This document shows positions 49,201 to 57,001 of a stretch of 64,000 nucleotides of DNA, one piece after another (the first letter of the stretch is position 1; every line of letters starts with the position of its first letter). Origin of the DNA: Hetaerina americana (lineage: Eukaryota > Arthropoda > Insecta > Odonata > Calopterygidae); contig JAKTNV010000001.1 of NCBI GenBank assembly GCA_022747635.1, positions 28,375,990 to 28,439,989 of the forward strand. The letters run 5' to 3'. A program made the position numbers and the translations under genes. The notes below the pieces were generated by a model. It had not been told where the DNA came from. It saw only the letters and a program-made list of their open reading frames with translations, and searched no databases.

Positions 49201-52200
49201 AAAACTGCCCCAAAGCCAACAGAAATACAGGGTCCGTACAACAAGTATTGTGACTGGTTCGCTGTAGCCTCACAGAGCGATGGTTGGGGGTCCGACTGGT
49301 CGGCTCGGTAAAGGGGTCCCCTACCACTCAGGCACACTTTAGTTCAGTCGCCTCGGGGCATGCGTTGAGACAGGAGGTGGATTTTGTGACGTGTGATTGC
49401 TTGTGGTGTCGTCGCGCCAACATGGAGCACACCATCGAGCAACGCTACCCTGTGAAGTTGTGCGTTTAACTTGGGAAATATGCGTCAGAGACCCTTGAGC
49501 TCATTAAACAGGCTTAAGGGAATGATGCCTTAAGCCACACAGGAATTTTAGAGCGGCACAAAATGTTTAAGGAAGGCCGGGAGCTCATCGAAGACGAGTA
49601 CCGAGTCGTACGCCCAATGACTGCTCGAACCGATGCTCAGGTAGCCAAAGTGAAAAACGTTTTGGACTCTGACAGGCGTTTAACCATCACCCTTATCAGT
49701 GAGGAGACCGGCCTTCCAGTCAGAACCATCCACACCATTGTAACAGAGGAACTTGCGATGAGGAAAGTGTGTGCGAAGCTGGTGCCAAAAGTCTTGAGCG
49801 AGGAACAAAAACTGTCGCGGGTGAAAATTTCATAAGAAATTTTTGACTGAGTCCAGGAAGATGAAGATTTTCTCAACAACATTATTACCTCAAAGGATAG
49901 CTCAAAAGGAGCTCAAAGGATATCGGTTCGACTCCATCGAGGTGGTTCAAGTGGCGACAACAAAGGCTCTCAACAGTATTACGGAAACCGACTTCCAGCG
50001 GGCTTTTGATGAGTAGCAGATGCACCGAACTAAGTGCATCGATACAGGAGGAATGCATTTTGAAGATTATTGAAGAATTGTAATGATAACTGCAATAAAT
50101 TTTGATTTTTGGAACCAGTCCCGATACATATTGTATGGACCCTGTACATTGACTGACATGGTCATTACGGGAAAACAGCGGAATGTTCAAGATTTAAAAT
50201 AATGTATCAATTGCTTAAAATAAAAGATCCCACCTATTTAAAAAAAATTGAAGACCTCAATTTTTGGATTACTTTCACATAACCAACCTTGCCTGGAGCC
50301 ACGTTAAACTAGGGAATTTCTCCATAGTAAATGACTAAATACTCACAAGTGTTAATGCAATGTGTGATGACAGAACTTGAATTAAAAGATAAAATTTAAC
50401 TTACTTTCTGATCTCATATATCCTCCAAATATCCTGTGAACTGGAGTGGTCTCCTTACTGGCATTTTCAAGTCTGAAAAAAATCAATCAACTGATAAACT
50501 TTTACAGAAGTCACACAATGCCTTTTCCACTGATGTTGAATAAACAAACTCTTAGCAATGATACAGATAGCAGATGTTGCATTCAGTTTAAGTAGTTGTT
50601 GTAGTACTGGTTTAAATGTAACTTCCTCCAATCTGCCCAACATCCCTATCCTATTCCTGCCCCTCCTCATTTGCCTAACATCCTTCCCTCTATCACATCA
50701 AAGTCTTTAACATCCTTTTGGCAATTAGAAAGTTCTGAATCTATCTTTCCTGCCTCCTTTAGATTTCTTCCAGTTATTCCCTCTCTCCTATTCCCTCACC
50801 ACACCATGAGAAGCACTTCCTCGTTTGTTTTCCTTTCCGTCCACTTCACCATCTCTCCATCCGTCTCCACACCAATATTTCAAAAGCCTCCAATCAATGC
50901 CCATTAACCTGCTTCCATGACCACGTTTCCGCAGCATACAAAATTATGCTCTACATAAAGTTTTGGCAAGCCTTTACTCAACATCCTTACTGAGAGACCC
51001 AGTCATCAATTCCTTTCTCCTGGTGAAAGCTTGTTTCCCTAACATAGTTCTTCCCTTTGCTTCCCTACTACTTGACCAGCTTGGTCCTCAACTCTTCGAT
51101 GATATGTCACTGTTCCACCTGCTCAAGTTTTTGCCTTCCTATTTTAATATTTAACTTAGTATTTCTCTTTCTAAAAACTGCATAACCTTTGTTTTACTTA
51201 CATTTATTCTGACCACACCGACTTTCCACCACAGTCAGCAGAGTTTCCATCTCCTTGGTTGACTGACACATTAAAGCTTGATCATCCGCAAACCTAACTA
51301 ATTTTATGAATTCCCCACTGAATTTCATTCCTATCACCAGTTCTTCCCATGCCTCTTTAACCATTTCCTCTAAATATATATTGACACATCATATTTAAAC
51401 TGCTTAATTTTTTATCATGGTCTAATGCATTTAAGAACTATCATTATGTGAAAATATTATACCTATGCTGAAAATATTATACCTATGCTCAATGGAGGAT
51501 CCAAACCCTTGACCTTACATGGGACCATTAACAAAAGCTAACAGCAGTAAATGCCAGTTTTCAAGCCTAATGAAATCAATTGTTTCAAATACAAATGAAT
51601 TTATTTTTGCAGGTGGCTATGAACTATCTTTTAGCAACCCCAGCCTAATTTTAGGATTCAGTAGATTACTTACATGTTGATTACTCAAGTAGTTGATTTT
51701 ATATCTGTATAGATAACGCTAGTGCTGGCTGCTGTATTCTGGACGCTATTCTTTGATTTCATGAAATTCGAATCAATGATTTTTGCAAAACTTATTTTAT
51801 TTCTTCCTCAATTCCTTCCTTCATTTAAATCCTTTTGAGAGCTTTAAATTTTGTTTCCTTTTCCTTTTCAGAAAATGCTAAGGCAAAACATTTATTCCCT
51901 AAAATCGGTACCAGATTCAAATTGATGCCATGCCAGCATGCCTGAACTTCACCCAAATCATGTAATTATCTGGGTATTTCCCAAATCTTCATGAGAAACC
52001 AGCAGTACCACAGGGAAAAGAACATACCCCACTATCCAAATGTGTGAATTTCACACACCTCAGAACGAGGTGTGCTTTATCTTCACCCATTAAACTTTTA
52101 AATTGCTTTTTATCAAGTGACTGATGCAACATAAGCAATCCAACAAATTGAATTTATTTTAGCTCCTGCACCAATGAAATTCAATTCCTAATCAATTTTG

Positions 52201-55200
52201 GAGTAACTAAATAAAATACTCACTGCTTTCCCTTGAATCTGTCTAAGTAGGACAGCTCCATTTTCTCCAAAAGATAGCGAAGAAACTCATGAGCATCTTC
52301 TTGCCGTCCATAGCTCATGTGTTTGCATATACCTGATGGGAATAAAAAAATATGCTAGAATTTTTAATATACTTCAATTTATATTACAGCGCAGTAGAAA
52401 TCATACAAACAGAAATTATATCATATTGTTCAATGAATTAAGTAAACAAATCATTCAACATTTTTCTGTTAATTTATATTTGTACATTCTATTTGCATTG
52501 ACTCATTTCTTCAGCAAAAACCACATAAATTTACAAAAAATATTCACAATATCATTAGTATACTGCAGAAATACTAAACCTATACAGAAGCATTGCATAA
52601 ATGTACTCACTCTTAAGCCGATTGTAGATTAGGTATGGCTTGATGACACTTCCTGACTTATTTCGTACTATTTTCAATGTAGCTGTCATAGCACAGATGA
52701 TGCATTTTTCTCCATTATCATCTAAAATCAATAAAAAGAATTGAATGAATACATTCGAAAATTTTTAATATAATTATTAGATAACCCTACATACTTATGT
52801 AAACTAATTCATTGCATTAGAATAACTCTCATCACTTAAATTAAAAGTACATAAAAATTTACCCTTAGTCTTTCATAACCAGAGCTTTCAGCTGAAAATG
52901 AACAGAAGATATTGGACTCTGTTCACCACTTTATGCAAATAATATTCATCTCAATTTTCAATCACATTAGAAATTTCATTCATTATTATTCAGCTTAAAA
53001 TGTATTGCAAGAACAATGCCAAAAACTGGATTCTACCAAAGAAGAATCATTTGGGCTTCATATGGATATTTATAATTAGAGGTGTGGGCATATGTGGATT
53101 TGGTTTGGGTACTGGAAAACTCTCATTAGAGAGGTCAATGAAGTCTGTGTTAGTTCCTTATTAGGTAGGAAATAGAATACTTTCAGCTGAGGATTTGAAA
53201 ATTGTTTTTTGTTTGAGATGAAAAAAAAGAAAAAATTTGAGAATTGAAAACAGGTTTATATTACAAATGATGGATTATACAAGAGCATCAATTTCTTGTT
53301 CGAATTGACTGCAAATACCTCAACCTAGTTTTAATTTCCAAATAAATCACTAAGGTAAGCCTAATTATGCACAGGGTGCAGCAACATAACTTCCTTTTTT
53401 CAATAGCAAAACCCCTTTCAAAAATAAAGTTATGTTGCTGCACCCAGTATTAGCTTTTTACCATTATGGAACATGCTTATCATAACCACATGCTTAGGCA
53501 TTGACTGCCATAATGTACATCAATTATTACCGTTATTTCTATGACCATTACTTGGCTTTCATATTGTCTCAAAGCATGCATCTCTAATGATAAGAAGAGC
53601 TCTACAATGAAGCACTCTTTGAGCATTGTTTTGAGGTGACTGAAGGGACTAATCTCACTCTCGAAGTTTTTTTAAATTTGTCACCCACACCATTGCCGGC
53701 TAAAAAGTGATCAAAAAGGTGTGGGAAGGGGTCTAAGCAAGAGAATCCTCACTTATGCTAAAAAAAACTTTGTTAGCATTGCAGAATGTGACTTGGGAGG
53801 GGTTTGAGACAGTACCTGTGGAGCCTGCAGTCCATAAGATTGTGTCTTTAATCAAAGATTATGGGACTGGAGGTGGATTTAATGAGCTTGTAGAAGAGTA
53901 CAGCCAAGAGCTGACCTCCAAAGAGCTTATGGAGTTGCATTGTGTTTCACAGATAGAAGTTAAGCAGAAGAGTTTGTCAAAAGAGAAGGAAGTAACAGCA
54001 AAGCAACAATCTTCTGGTACAATATGAGAAATACCGAAAGCTTGGGAAACTGTTGCATCATACATTGAGAAGCACCAACCCAACAAAGCAGCTAATATGC
54101 AAGCCAGAATTTCTTTAAATGGTGATACTGTTGGATTTTAACTGCAGCGTCAGCAAAAATAAATGTTGCCAGATATCTTTCCAGTAAAAAAGAATTAGGT
54201 ATGCATCATAAATTATGAACTAATTACATCAATTTTTTTTGCTTCCTGGAAATCAAATTCACATTCCAGGTTGGTTCATTAAACAATAGAAGAAAAGATT
54301 AAGATTATTCATGATCCTTAACAATGTATATAAATAATTTTCTTTGAATAAATCTTAGCACTCATTTGTTAGTATCTTCTTCCGCATGGAATACATTTTC
54401 ATATTTTACATCAACTTATACACGAAAAATTGATTTGCTTGTCTGTTTCCTGAAAACGAGTGTTTCCTGATACAAGTAAGATTCTGGAATGAATTACAAT
54501 TGTTAAGTGAGGCTCCACTGGCATCGTATTTACACCAAGTCTTAATTTTTCATAATTCGCAAAGCAGAGAACAAATAACCACAAACCTTCAAGGGTTAAT
54601 GCAAGTAATTTGGTGGCTCCAACTTCCACGTGCCCCCCCCCCCCCCCCAGCTATTCCCTATCACCGAACTTTTCCCTACTTGCACACAATTTTCACAAGT
54701 GGGTATCACGAAGTTTTACAATGGCAATATTTACTGAAATTACTTAAAATAATTGCTTGACTGAAGTAAAAAAATGAGTACATATACACATCTGTGAAAA
54801 TTACACCTTTATCAATATAGCTATTTCAATTGCTCATGGGCCCAAAACAATGGGCTTAAGGTTATTCAGTGAACTTCCCCATGAAATCAAATATGAAACA
54901 AAAGTACCTATTTTCAAGAGAAAGCTGTTCAACCTATTAAAAAATGATATGTTCTATTCTATAAATGAATACCTGGAATTGTTGCTATGTATCAACTCCG
55001 GCTTAACCAATTAATATATAAATATACTAGTGTATTGTTATACATATATATATATATTGTATTTCTTCTAAAATTGTGAAATTTATATCTGGCGTGTCCT
55101 AGATTTGTGTATGTGTGAATATGCCACTAATCTCCAGACAAATAAATGCATTATTATTGTGACCATAAATTTAATAGAGGGTGAATTTTTATAACAAGAC

Positions 55201-57001
55201 TAATGGTTCACTTACCCAGTTCTTTGCAGCCACTGTTTTCTTCATTATCAAACTCACTCATAAGCCAATTGCAAAATGATGGGATGTAAAACAAAGCCTA
55301 TAGAGAGGATGAAAATATTAAAAAACTGAAGATTTAAAACAAAATTTACCATATAAATTAGAGTACATCTCACCTGCAATGTTGCATTAAGGTAGCAAGT
55401 ATTTCCAAGGTTGCACATGCCTACCCCAACAGGAAAGGACTTTTTCCAACCCAAAATAATTTTACTTTCTGGAAAGAGCGACACTTTGGGCACTGGTGGG
55501 CCATCAGGATCTTCATCCGCCTCTACCTTCAACTGTTCAACTTTCTGGACTCCATTTATCTTTACTCCTAAGGTTGCCATGTAAAAGAATAATGAAACAT
55601 GGTTGCAAATACCAGTTCATTCAAGTACAATGAGCACTTAACATTTAAATCGGTAATCCAAATATCACTCATCTCAGCTCATTAATGTTTATACTAAGAG
55701 TATATTATCTCCATTAACATTTTCCTCTAGGGCAGTGAGCAAAGATTTCACAGACATTATGCATCAAAACAAGTCGCATACTACAAAATGGAAAATTTTC
55801 ATCATAATTTAGTTTGTCCAATCACCATTTCACCTTTGAAGTAGCCAAAATGCAAGTTAATTTGTGGAATTCTTAATTGAACTATAAAAATTCCACTCAA
55901 AGTATTATCATATGAATGAACATTGCAATACCTAATTACAACATTACTTCCAAATTACTCCAAACCAATATTTTTGCTGGTAAAATACTAAGATACTCAT
56001 ATTAATACAAATAATATAAAATTATTTTCATACCATGAATACAAAGTAATTTGAAAACCACTTTTCCAAGTCACAGCCACTGACTATTTATTCTATCTTT
56101 AACTATCCACTTGAATTTGGTCAGTCATGAAATAATTATCATATCTGCTAATATCTTTCCTATGCATATGGTATTTGCACTCCACATTCACTGCTCAATT
56201 AAAATGGAAATCATATGAATTCACAGTCTTCGACAAATCACAAGTACGAAATAACGATATTTTTCACATATATAAACACAACACAAAGGTGAAAAAGGAA
56301 TAAAGTGGTATTGGTATTGACTTCACAAAGTCGATGTTTATAAATTCTAGTTTGAATAATACCAGAAATTTTATACCACATCATACAAGCATACAAAATA
56401 TTTCCAAATTATAAAATGATGTTGAAGGCTAACGAATTCAAGGAAATTATGATAACCTCATTCTGGGCTGATCTAGGCATTAGCTTAATTACGATGATGT
56501 AGTTGTCTCCAATAGACAACCAGAATTCTAGATACTATGCTTTCACCAGGGAACTGAGAGTTGGATCATGATTTATTAGCCCCTTCCATAGCCTCTCTTT
56601 AACTCTCACTAACCCAATCATTATTTAATGAGTTTCTCACCTGTGCTAGACGATGATTTCACGGGAGAATGAATGGAGCTTCTTGATGGTGTTCTCACAA
56701 TGTGGGATGATTCATTAAAACCATAAGTTCTCAATATTACTACTTTCGCTTTTCCTTCATAGGTGTCATTCTTCAAATTGGAAGATTGAGGAGAACGTTC
56801 GAAATCCACATGAACATTGAAAACATTAAGGGCTGAATCGATCAGCCTCGTTTCATAATATATGTCATCTTCCTCTTCACTTCTCCTGCTCCTCTGTGGT
56901 ATATACTGGGGTCGCCTCTGAGGATAGGGTTGCCAGGCATTTCGAGAAACATTTCCCCTACTGTAGAGCTTTCGGTAATCTCGGTTTCTCCCCGATGACA
57001 T
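24750..57001 (-). CDS. scny: Scrawny/USP36 ubiquitin-specific protease (13 coding exons, 3' end missing)
   Basis: A cysteine protease that removes ubiquitin from proteins; in flies scrawny acts in the nucleus and nucleolus and on histone H2B. Exons 1-13 join in phase to at least 1,144 codons. The N-terminus (1-150) is basic and Ser-rich. The USP domain (about 165-500) has the Cys box [11 protein letters not shown] with catalytic Cys178, the [10 protein letters not shown] block at about 260-269, a zinc-finger pair Cys311-Cys314 and Cys367-Cys370, the His box with His458 in NSGHYTA, and Asp475 in FDDTY. The closing strand is NAYILMYE. Closest recalled relatives are insect scrawny proteins (shared [16 protein letters not shown], KETTP..IFGGY.RSE and TFQHFQDL blocks). 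Residues 500-1,144 are low-complexity, Ser-rich and charged. The reading ends in a phase-1 donor at 24,749, so the C-terminus lies elsewhere. Confidence 0.93.
25275..25637. other. Intron 12 of scny
   Basis: Short intron; nothing else recognised. Confidence 0.6.
25638..25852 (-). CDS. scny: scny exon 12 (disordered tail)
   Basis: Acceptor TTTGCAG, donor GTGAAG after GCTGCAG; residues 898-969. Very Ser-rich start ([18 protein letters not shown]) followed by a Lys/Glu-rich part. The donor was chosen because it gives phase 1, matching exon 13. The open frame continues past it into intron. Confidence 0.72.
26085..26325 (-). repeat. tRNA-derived SINE (family A)
   Basis: On the minus strand the head reads TGTGGTAGTATAGTTAAAGA, an A-box-like start, then GCCTGGGTTTGATTACTGGG, a B-box (GGTTTGATTAC). 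The body and the 3' block TTTGTATTGGGTGAACTCAC with a closing CCCTCAAACC match the copies at 16.4, 45.1 and 60.3 kb. Inserted in intron 11 of scny in the same orientation as the gene. Confidence 0.82.
26465..26635. repeat. 171-bp fold-back element
   Basis: Outer arms ATGAGTAACTGAATGGAGCA and its exact complement (20 bp). An inner pair of arms (GATGATGATAATTTATGA against TCATAAATCGTCATCATC) surrounds a loop of a few bases. The whole sequence can fold into one long imperfect hairpin. No coding. Most likely a MITE; no family recognised. Confidence 0.75.
26640..28645. other. Intron 11 of scny, nothing recognised
   Basis: No exon or transposon motif supported. Confidence 0.5.
28650..28815 (-). 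mobile_element. Fragment of the RTE-like LINE
   Basis: Aligns with the 9.55-9.70 kb and 50.83-50.98 kb parts of the larger LINE copies. On the plus strand it reads CACTTCACATCAAAGTTTTG where the 9.2-kb copy has a CTCCATATCAAAGTTGT block. Only about 150 bp, strongly diverged. Confidence 0.55.
29040..29302. repeat. 263-bp near-perfect palindrome
   Basis: Two arms of about 123 bp are inverted copies of each other with only a few mismatches (for example CTGTACTTTATTCAC against CTGTCCTTTATTCAT). They surround a purine-rich loop GAGAGGAGGGGTGGG at about 29,164-29,178. Each arm includes CTCAAGCGTCATCATCAGGT. Blocks of this style, with a nearby AATAAA, occur at ends of some Penelope-like and fold-back elements; that assignment is inference. 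It lies in intron 11 of scny. Confidence 0.9.
29305..30555. other. Intron 11 of scny, nothing recognised
   Basis: Short ORFs only, no recognisable motif. Confidence 0.5.
30560..30950 (-). mobile_element. RTE-like LINE fragment (reverse transcriptase region)
   Basis: Aligns along its length with 51,040-51,380, which encodes the reverse transcriptase active-site region of the same LINE. On the minus strand it gives [12 protein letters not shown] where the better copy has [12 protein letters not shown], so the active-site motif is destroyed. Old, non-functional fragment. Confidence 0.65.
30955..32955. other. Intron 11 of scny, nothing recognised
   Basis: No supported feature. Confidence 0.5.
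32959..33334 (-). CDS. scny: scny exon 11 (disordered tail)
   Basis: Acceptor ATTTACAG, donor GTGAGT; residues 773-897. Ala/Gly/Asn-rich, then charged ([17 protein letters not shown]). No recognised domain. It is included because the frame is open across the whole exon and both splice phases match its neighbours. Confidence 0.75.
33724..33771. repeat. 48-bp hairpin
   Basis: Arms of 22 bp (AAACTTTTCAGTGTGGTGAT then TG) pair with one mismatch across a 4-base loop (TGAC). It lies in intron 10 of scny. It may be a minimal MITE or a structured intronic element. The arms are shorter than typical microRNA precursors. Confidence 0.75.
33775..34195. other. Intron 10 of scny, nothing recognised
   Basis: No supported feature. 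Confidence 0.5.
34200..35390 (-). mobile_element. I/R1/Jockey-type LINE remnant (reverse transcriptase plus RNase H)
   Basis: Minus strand, in order. [20 protein letters not shown] at about 35,370 is a decayed form of the DIEKAFDRV.H..LL.KL motif. It is followed by a broken G(V)PQGSVLS..LF region near 35,080 and WDFF..WMTLPFF near 34,990, the altered active site. About 0.6 kb later comes [16 protein letters not shown] (34,390), which matches the YTDGSK start of an RNase H domain. An RNase H after the reverse transcriptase points to the I/R1/Jockey group rather than RTE. Many stops; not functional. Confidence 0.7.
35154..35378. repeat. Tandem duplication (111 bp and 108 bp)
   Basis: Copy 1 (35,154-35,264) and copy 2 (35,271-35,378) differ only by a 2-3 base indel and one substitution, separated by six bases. 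The duplication lies inside the decayed LINE. Confidence 0.92.
35740..36310 (+). mobile_element. Decayed mariner-family transposon, C-terminal half
   Basis: Plus-strand frames give a chain of mariner landmarks. [18 protein letters not shown] appears at about 35,850, [11 protein letters not shown] (second catalytic motif) at 35,970, [15 protein letters not shown] (third motif) at 36,080, and DEAALQDWL near 36,145. Terminal repeats and N-terminus were not found. The long minus-strand ORF at 35,532-36,020 is a shadow of this remnant. Confidence 0.7.
36315..36820. other. Intron 10 of scny, nothing recognised
   Basis: No supported feature. Confidence 0.5.
36825..37384 (-). CDS. scny: scny exon 10 (disordered tail)
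   Basis: Acceptor CTTCCAG, donor GTGAGT; 560 bases, residues 586-772. Ser/Asn/Lys-rich, with SP and TP dipeptides (for example [15 protein letters not shown]) and an acidic [17 protein letters not shown] segment that could serve as a nuclear or nucleolar signal. Phase 2 in, 1 out. Confidence 0.85.
37385..38415. other. Intron 9 of scny, nothing recognised
   Basis: No supported feature before the transposon nest. Confidence 0.5.
38632..39384 (-). mobile_element. Internally deleted mariner with perfect 33-bp ends (753 bp)
   Basis: The ends are perfect inverted repeats of 33 bp beginning CGAGGGTCATCCGGAAAG, each flanked by the TA duplication (38,630-38,631 and 39,385-39,386). The element interrupts the left arm of the Penelope-like element, so it arrived later. 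Its transposase lacks the middle, including all catalytic Asp motifs. The N-terminal part (described separately) and the last ~30 codons ending LLGDYVEK remain. Confidence 0.95.
38825..39232 (-). CDS. Truncated mariner transposase: DNA-binding half only
   Basis: A 135-codon open frame with mariner helix-turn-helix features: [50 protein letters not shown] and KICARWVPR (the WVPR linker). It stops shortly after the deletion junction near 38,835, so it has no catalytic domain. If expressed it could bind the 33-bp ends without cutting; that is inference. The true start may be a few codons inside the frame (MFTMFKK). Confidence 0.8.
   Translation of the reverse strand: MFTMFKKIENAASCEVRAVIKFLNARNVRPCDIHRQLKEVYGDNVMDESSVRRWCRNFNMGRGNTHDDERSGRPSVITDQLVSSVDEFVRNDRRVTIDDICEHFPNVSRTIVHEIVKHHLHYAKICARWVPRVSQ
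42654..42979 (-). CDS. scny: scny exon 9 (end of USP domain)
   Basis: Acceptor CCTCTAG, donor GTTAGT; residues 478-585. VHQVPLHG and [11 protein letters not shown] complete the USP fold. The remainder is Ser/Thr/Pro-rich linker. Ends in phase 2. Confidence 0.9.
42980..43530. other. Intron 8 of scny, nothing recognised
   Basis: No supported feature. Confidence 0.5.
43534..44746 (+). mobile_element. Decayed Tc1/mariner-superfamily transposon
   Basis: Ends CAGGGTATGGCCAGACAAAA (left) and the complement of CAGGGTGCGGCACCAAAATC (right) are imperfect inverted repeats. The coding remains begin [20 protein letters not shown] at 43,661, continue [18 protein letters not shown] to 43,970, and then [18 protein letters not shown] at 44,100. 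After frameshifts come [12 protein letters not shown] (44,330) and [22 protein letters not shown] sequence (44,490-44,540). The [11 protein letters not shown]...QQDGAPTHK type is widespread in arthropods. Not functional. Confidence 0.85.
44750..45055. other. Intron 8 of scny, nothing recognised
   Basis: No supported feature. Confidence 0.5.
45060..45315 (+). repeat. tRNA-derived SINE (family A), plus orientation
   Basis: The head GGTATGGTAGTCCTGTGGGT is A-box-like and matches the 60.3-kb copy's GCGGTAGTCCAGTGGG. The body has CACCAGATTTTCCTGGGAAA and CAGGTAAAGGGACTGGAC. The 3' block TTAGTATTGGGTGAGCTCTA then CCCTCGCTCATTAAAC is shared with all full copies. Inserted in intron 8 of scny, opposite to the gene. 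Confidence 0.82.
45580..45826 (-). CDS. scny: scny exon 8 (His box)
   Basis: Acceptor TGACAG, donor GTAAGT; residues 395-477. [20 protein letters not shown] opens the exon. [17 protein letters not shown] holds catalytic His458 and FYEFDDTY holds Asp475, 17 residues later, the usual USP spacing. Ends in phase 0. Confidence 0.95.
45827..46294. other. Intron 7 of scny
   Basis: No repeat or exon recognised. Confidence 0.55.
46295..46553 (-). CDS. scny: scny exon 7 (zinc-finger region)
   Basis: Acceptor TTTCAG, donor GTAAAT; residues 309-394. Has both zinc-binding pairs, CLDC (311-314) and CGKC (367-370), the [14 protein letters not shown] block, and [10 protein letters not shown]. Between the pairs lies a Gly/Asp-rich insert ([13 protein letters not shown]) that fly scrawny and human USP36 lack as I recall them. 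Confidence 0.94.
46554..47090. other. Intron 6 of scny, 5' portion
   Basis: Nothing recognised before the piggyBac relic. Confidence 0.5.
47092..48554 (+). mobile_element. piggyBac-type transposon relic with TTAA duplication
   Basis: A TTAA tetranucleotide flanks both sides (47,088-47,091 and 48,555-48,558), the hallmark of piggyBac. The ends CCTTTTGCACTCGGATG and, inverted, CCCTTTTTACTCGGGTG are related. Inside the left end are two palindromic GTCGAG...CTCGAC blocks. The only clear coding part is the transposase C-terminal Cys-rich domain at 48,180-48,379: [53 protein letters not shown]. The catalytic DDD region is not recognisable, so the copy is dead but its ends survive. Confidence 0.88.
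48640..49224 (+). mobile_element. Decayed mariner-family transposon
   Basis: Frames on the plus strand give [16 protein letters not shown] sequence at 48,740, [19 protein letters not shown] at 48,955 (in place of the LLHDNARPH motif), and [16 protein letters not shown] at 49,100. It is cut on its right by the mariner starting at 49,228. No terminal repeats identified. Confidence 0.65.
49228..50144 (+). mobile_element. Internally deleted mariner (917 bp) with both ends
   Basis: The ends CAGGGTCCGTACAACAAGTA and, inverted, CAGGGTCCATACAATATGTA are flanked by TA on both sides (49,226-49,227, 50,145-50,146). The N-terminal transposase half is readable from 49,563: [18 protein letters not shown], then [17 protein letters not shown] and [19 protein letters not shown] stop then follows, and the sequence jumps near 49,890 to the C-terminal [24 protein letters not shown] region. 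All catalytic Asp motifs are lost. Confidence 0.9.
50147..50404. other. Intron 6 of scny, 3' portion
   Basis: Nothing recognised. Confidence 0.5.
50405..50472 (-). CDS. scny: scny exon 6
   Basis: Acceptor TTTTTCAG, donor GTAAGT; 68 bases, residues 286-308. [17 protein letters not shown] is a near match to the scrawny/USP36 IFGGYLRS block. Ends in phase 1. Confidence 0.93.
50590..51400 (-). mobile_element. RTE-like LINE, 3' half
   Basis: Same family as the 9.2-11.1 kb copy: the 3' segment at 50,630-50,700 aligns with 9,360-9,420. Unlike that copy, this one keeps part of the reverse transcriptase; the minus strand at about 51,290 gives [20 protein letters not shown], matching the YADD active-site region with the first residue changed. 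5'-truncated and full of stops. Lies in intron 5 of scny. Confidence 0.72.
51405..51920. other. Intron 5 of scny, nothing else recognised
   Basis: A 20-base unit around 51,450-51,490 (AAAATATTATACCTATGCT with one more base) is repeated twice in tandem. Confidence 0.55.
51925..52115 (+). repeat. SINE family A, partial and diverged
   Basis: Retains TGAGAAACCAGCAGTACCAC followed by AGGGAAAAGAACATACCCC. The end, TCTTCACCCATTAAAC, corresponds to the family 3' block. The tRNA-like head is missing. Confidence 0.55.
52224..52332 (-). CDS. scny: scny exon 5 (QEDAHEFL box)
   Basis: Acceptor ATCAG, donor GTGAGT; residues 250-285. [19 protein letters not shown] is the conserved USP box that supports the catalytic site. 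Ends in phase 2. Confidence 0.95.
52611..52721 (-). CDS. scny: scny exon 4
   Basis: Acceptor TTTTAG, donor GTGAGT; residues 213-249. Contains [13 protein letters not shown] and [10 protein letters not shown], matching the C.ICA and P.LIY.RL blocks of scrawny. Phase 1 in and out. Confidence 0.93.
52722..53370. other. Intron 3 of scny, nothing recognised
   Basis: AT-rich intron with no supported feature before the hairpin at 53,374. Confidence 0.5.
53374..53445. mobile_element. 72-bp hairpin MITE
   Basis: The arms GGGTGCAGCAACATAACTT are inverted copies of each other at the two ends, extended by imperfect T/A-rich pairing, around a loop of about 20 bases. Such ends resemble those of Tc1/mariner-type MITEs; family not identified. 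Confidence 0.7.
53620..54175 (+). mobile_element. Tigger-type transposase C-terminal remnant
   Basis: The open frame near 53,820-54,027 reads [30 protein letters not shown] and [14 protein letters not shown]. After a stop it continues [20 protein letters not shown]. This matches the C-terminus of Tigger-1-type transposases. The catalytic core is not recognisable. It may be the other end of the Tigger family seen at 23.2 and 38.4 kb, but they are separate insertions. Confidence 0.75.
54633..54648. repeat. Homopolymer C16
   Basis: Sixteen consecutive C residues in otherwise AT-rich DNA; length may be unreliable in an assembly. Confidence 0.9.
54815..55170 (+). mobile_element. LINE 3' end (CR1/Jockey-like), plus strand
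   Basis: Frame near 54,838-54,970 reads [32 protein letters not shown] and [10 protein letters not shown]. This is the LINE C-terminal domain also seen at 4.5 kb. A 3' UTR with a TA run at about 55,040 and AATAAATGCATTATTATTGTG at the end follows. 5'-truncated. Confidence 0.7.
55216..55297 (-). CDS. scny: scny exon 3
   Basis: Acceptor CTATAG, donor GTAAGT; 82 bases, residues 186-212. Reads [16 protein letters not shown] then an acidic stretch, matching the ALFHVP..ANWL.SE block of fly scrawny. Ends in phase 1. Confidence 0.93.
55374..55567 (-). CDS. scny: scny exon 2 (catalytic Cys box)
   Basis: Acceptor TTAG before 55,567, donor GTGAGA after 55,374; residues 121-185. Contains [18 protein letters not shown] and [16 protein letters not shown], with catalytic Cys178. 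Ends in phase 0. Confidence 0.95.
55568..56640. other. Intron 1 of scny
   Basis: Nothing recognised apart from AT-rich sequence. Confidence 0.55.
56641..57001 (-). CDS. scny: scny exon 1 (long N-terminus)
   Basis: Starts at ATG 57,001 ([17 protein letters not shown]...). It encodes residues 1-120, a basic, disordered segment rich in Arg, Tyr and Ser. It ends in the donor GTGAGA at 56,640 in phase 1, which matches the phase of exon 2. An acceptor-like TAG lies about 20 bases upstream of the ATG, so a non-coding leader exon probably precedes it. Confidence 0.8.
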
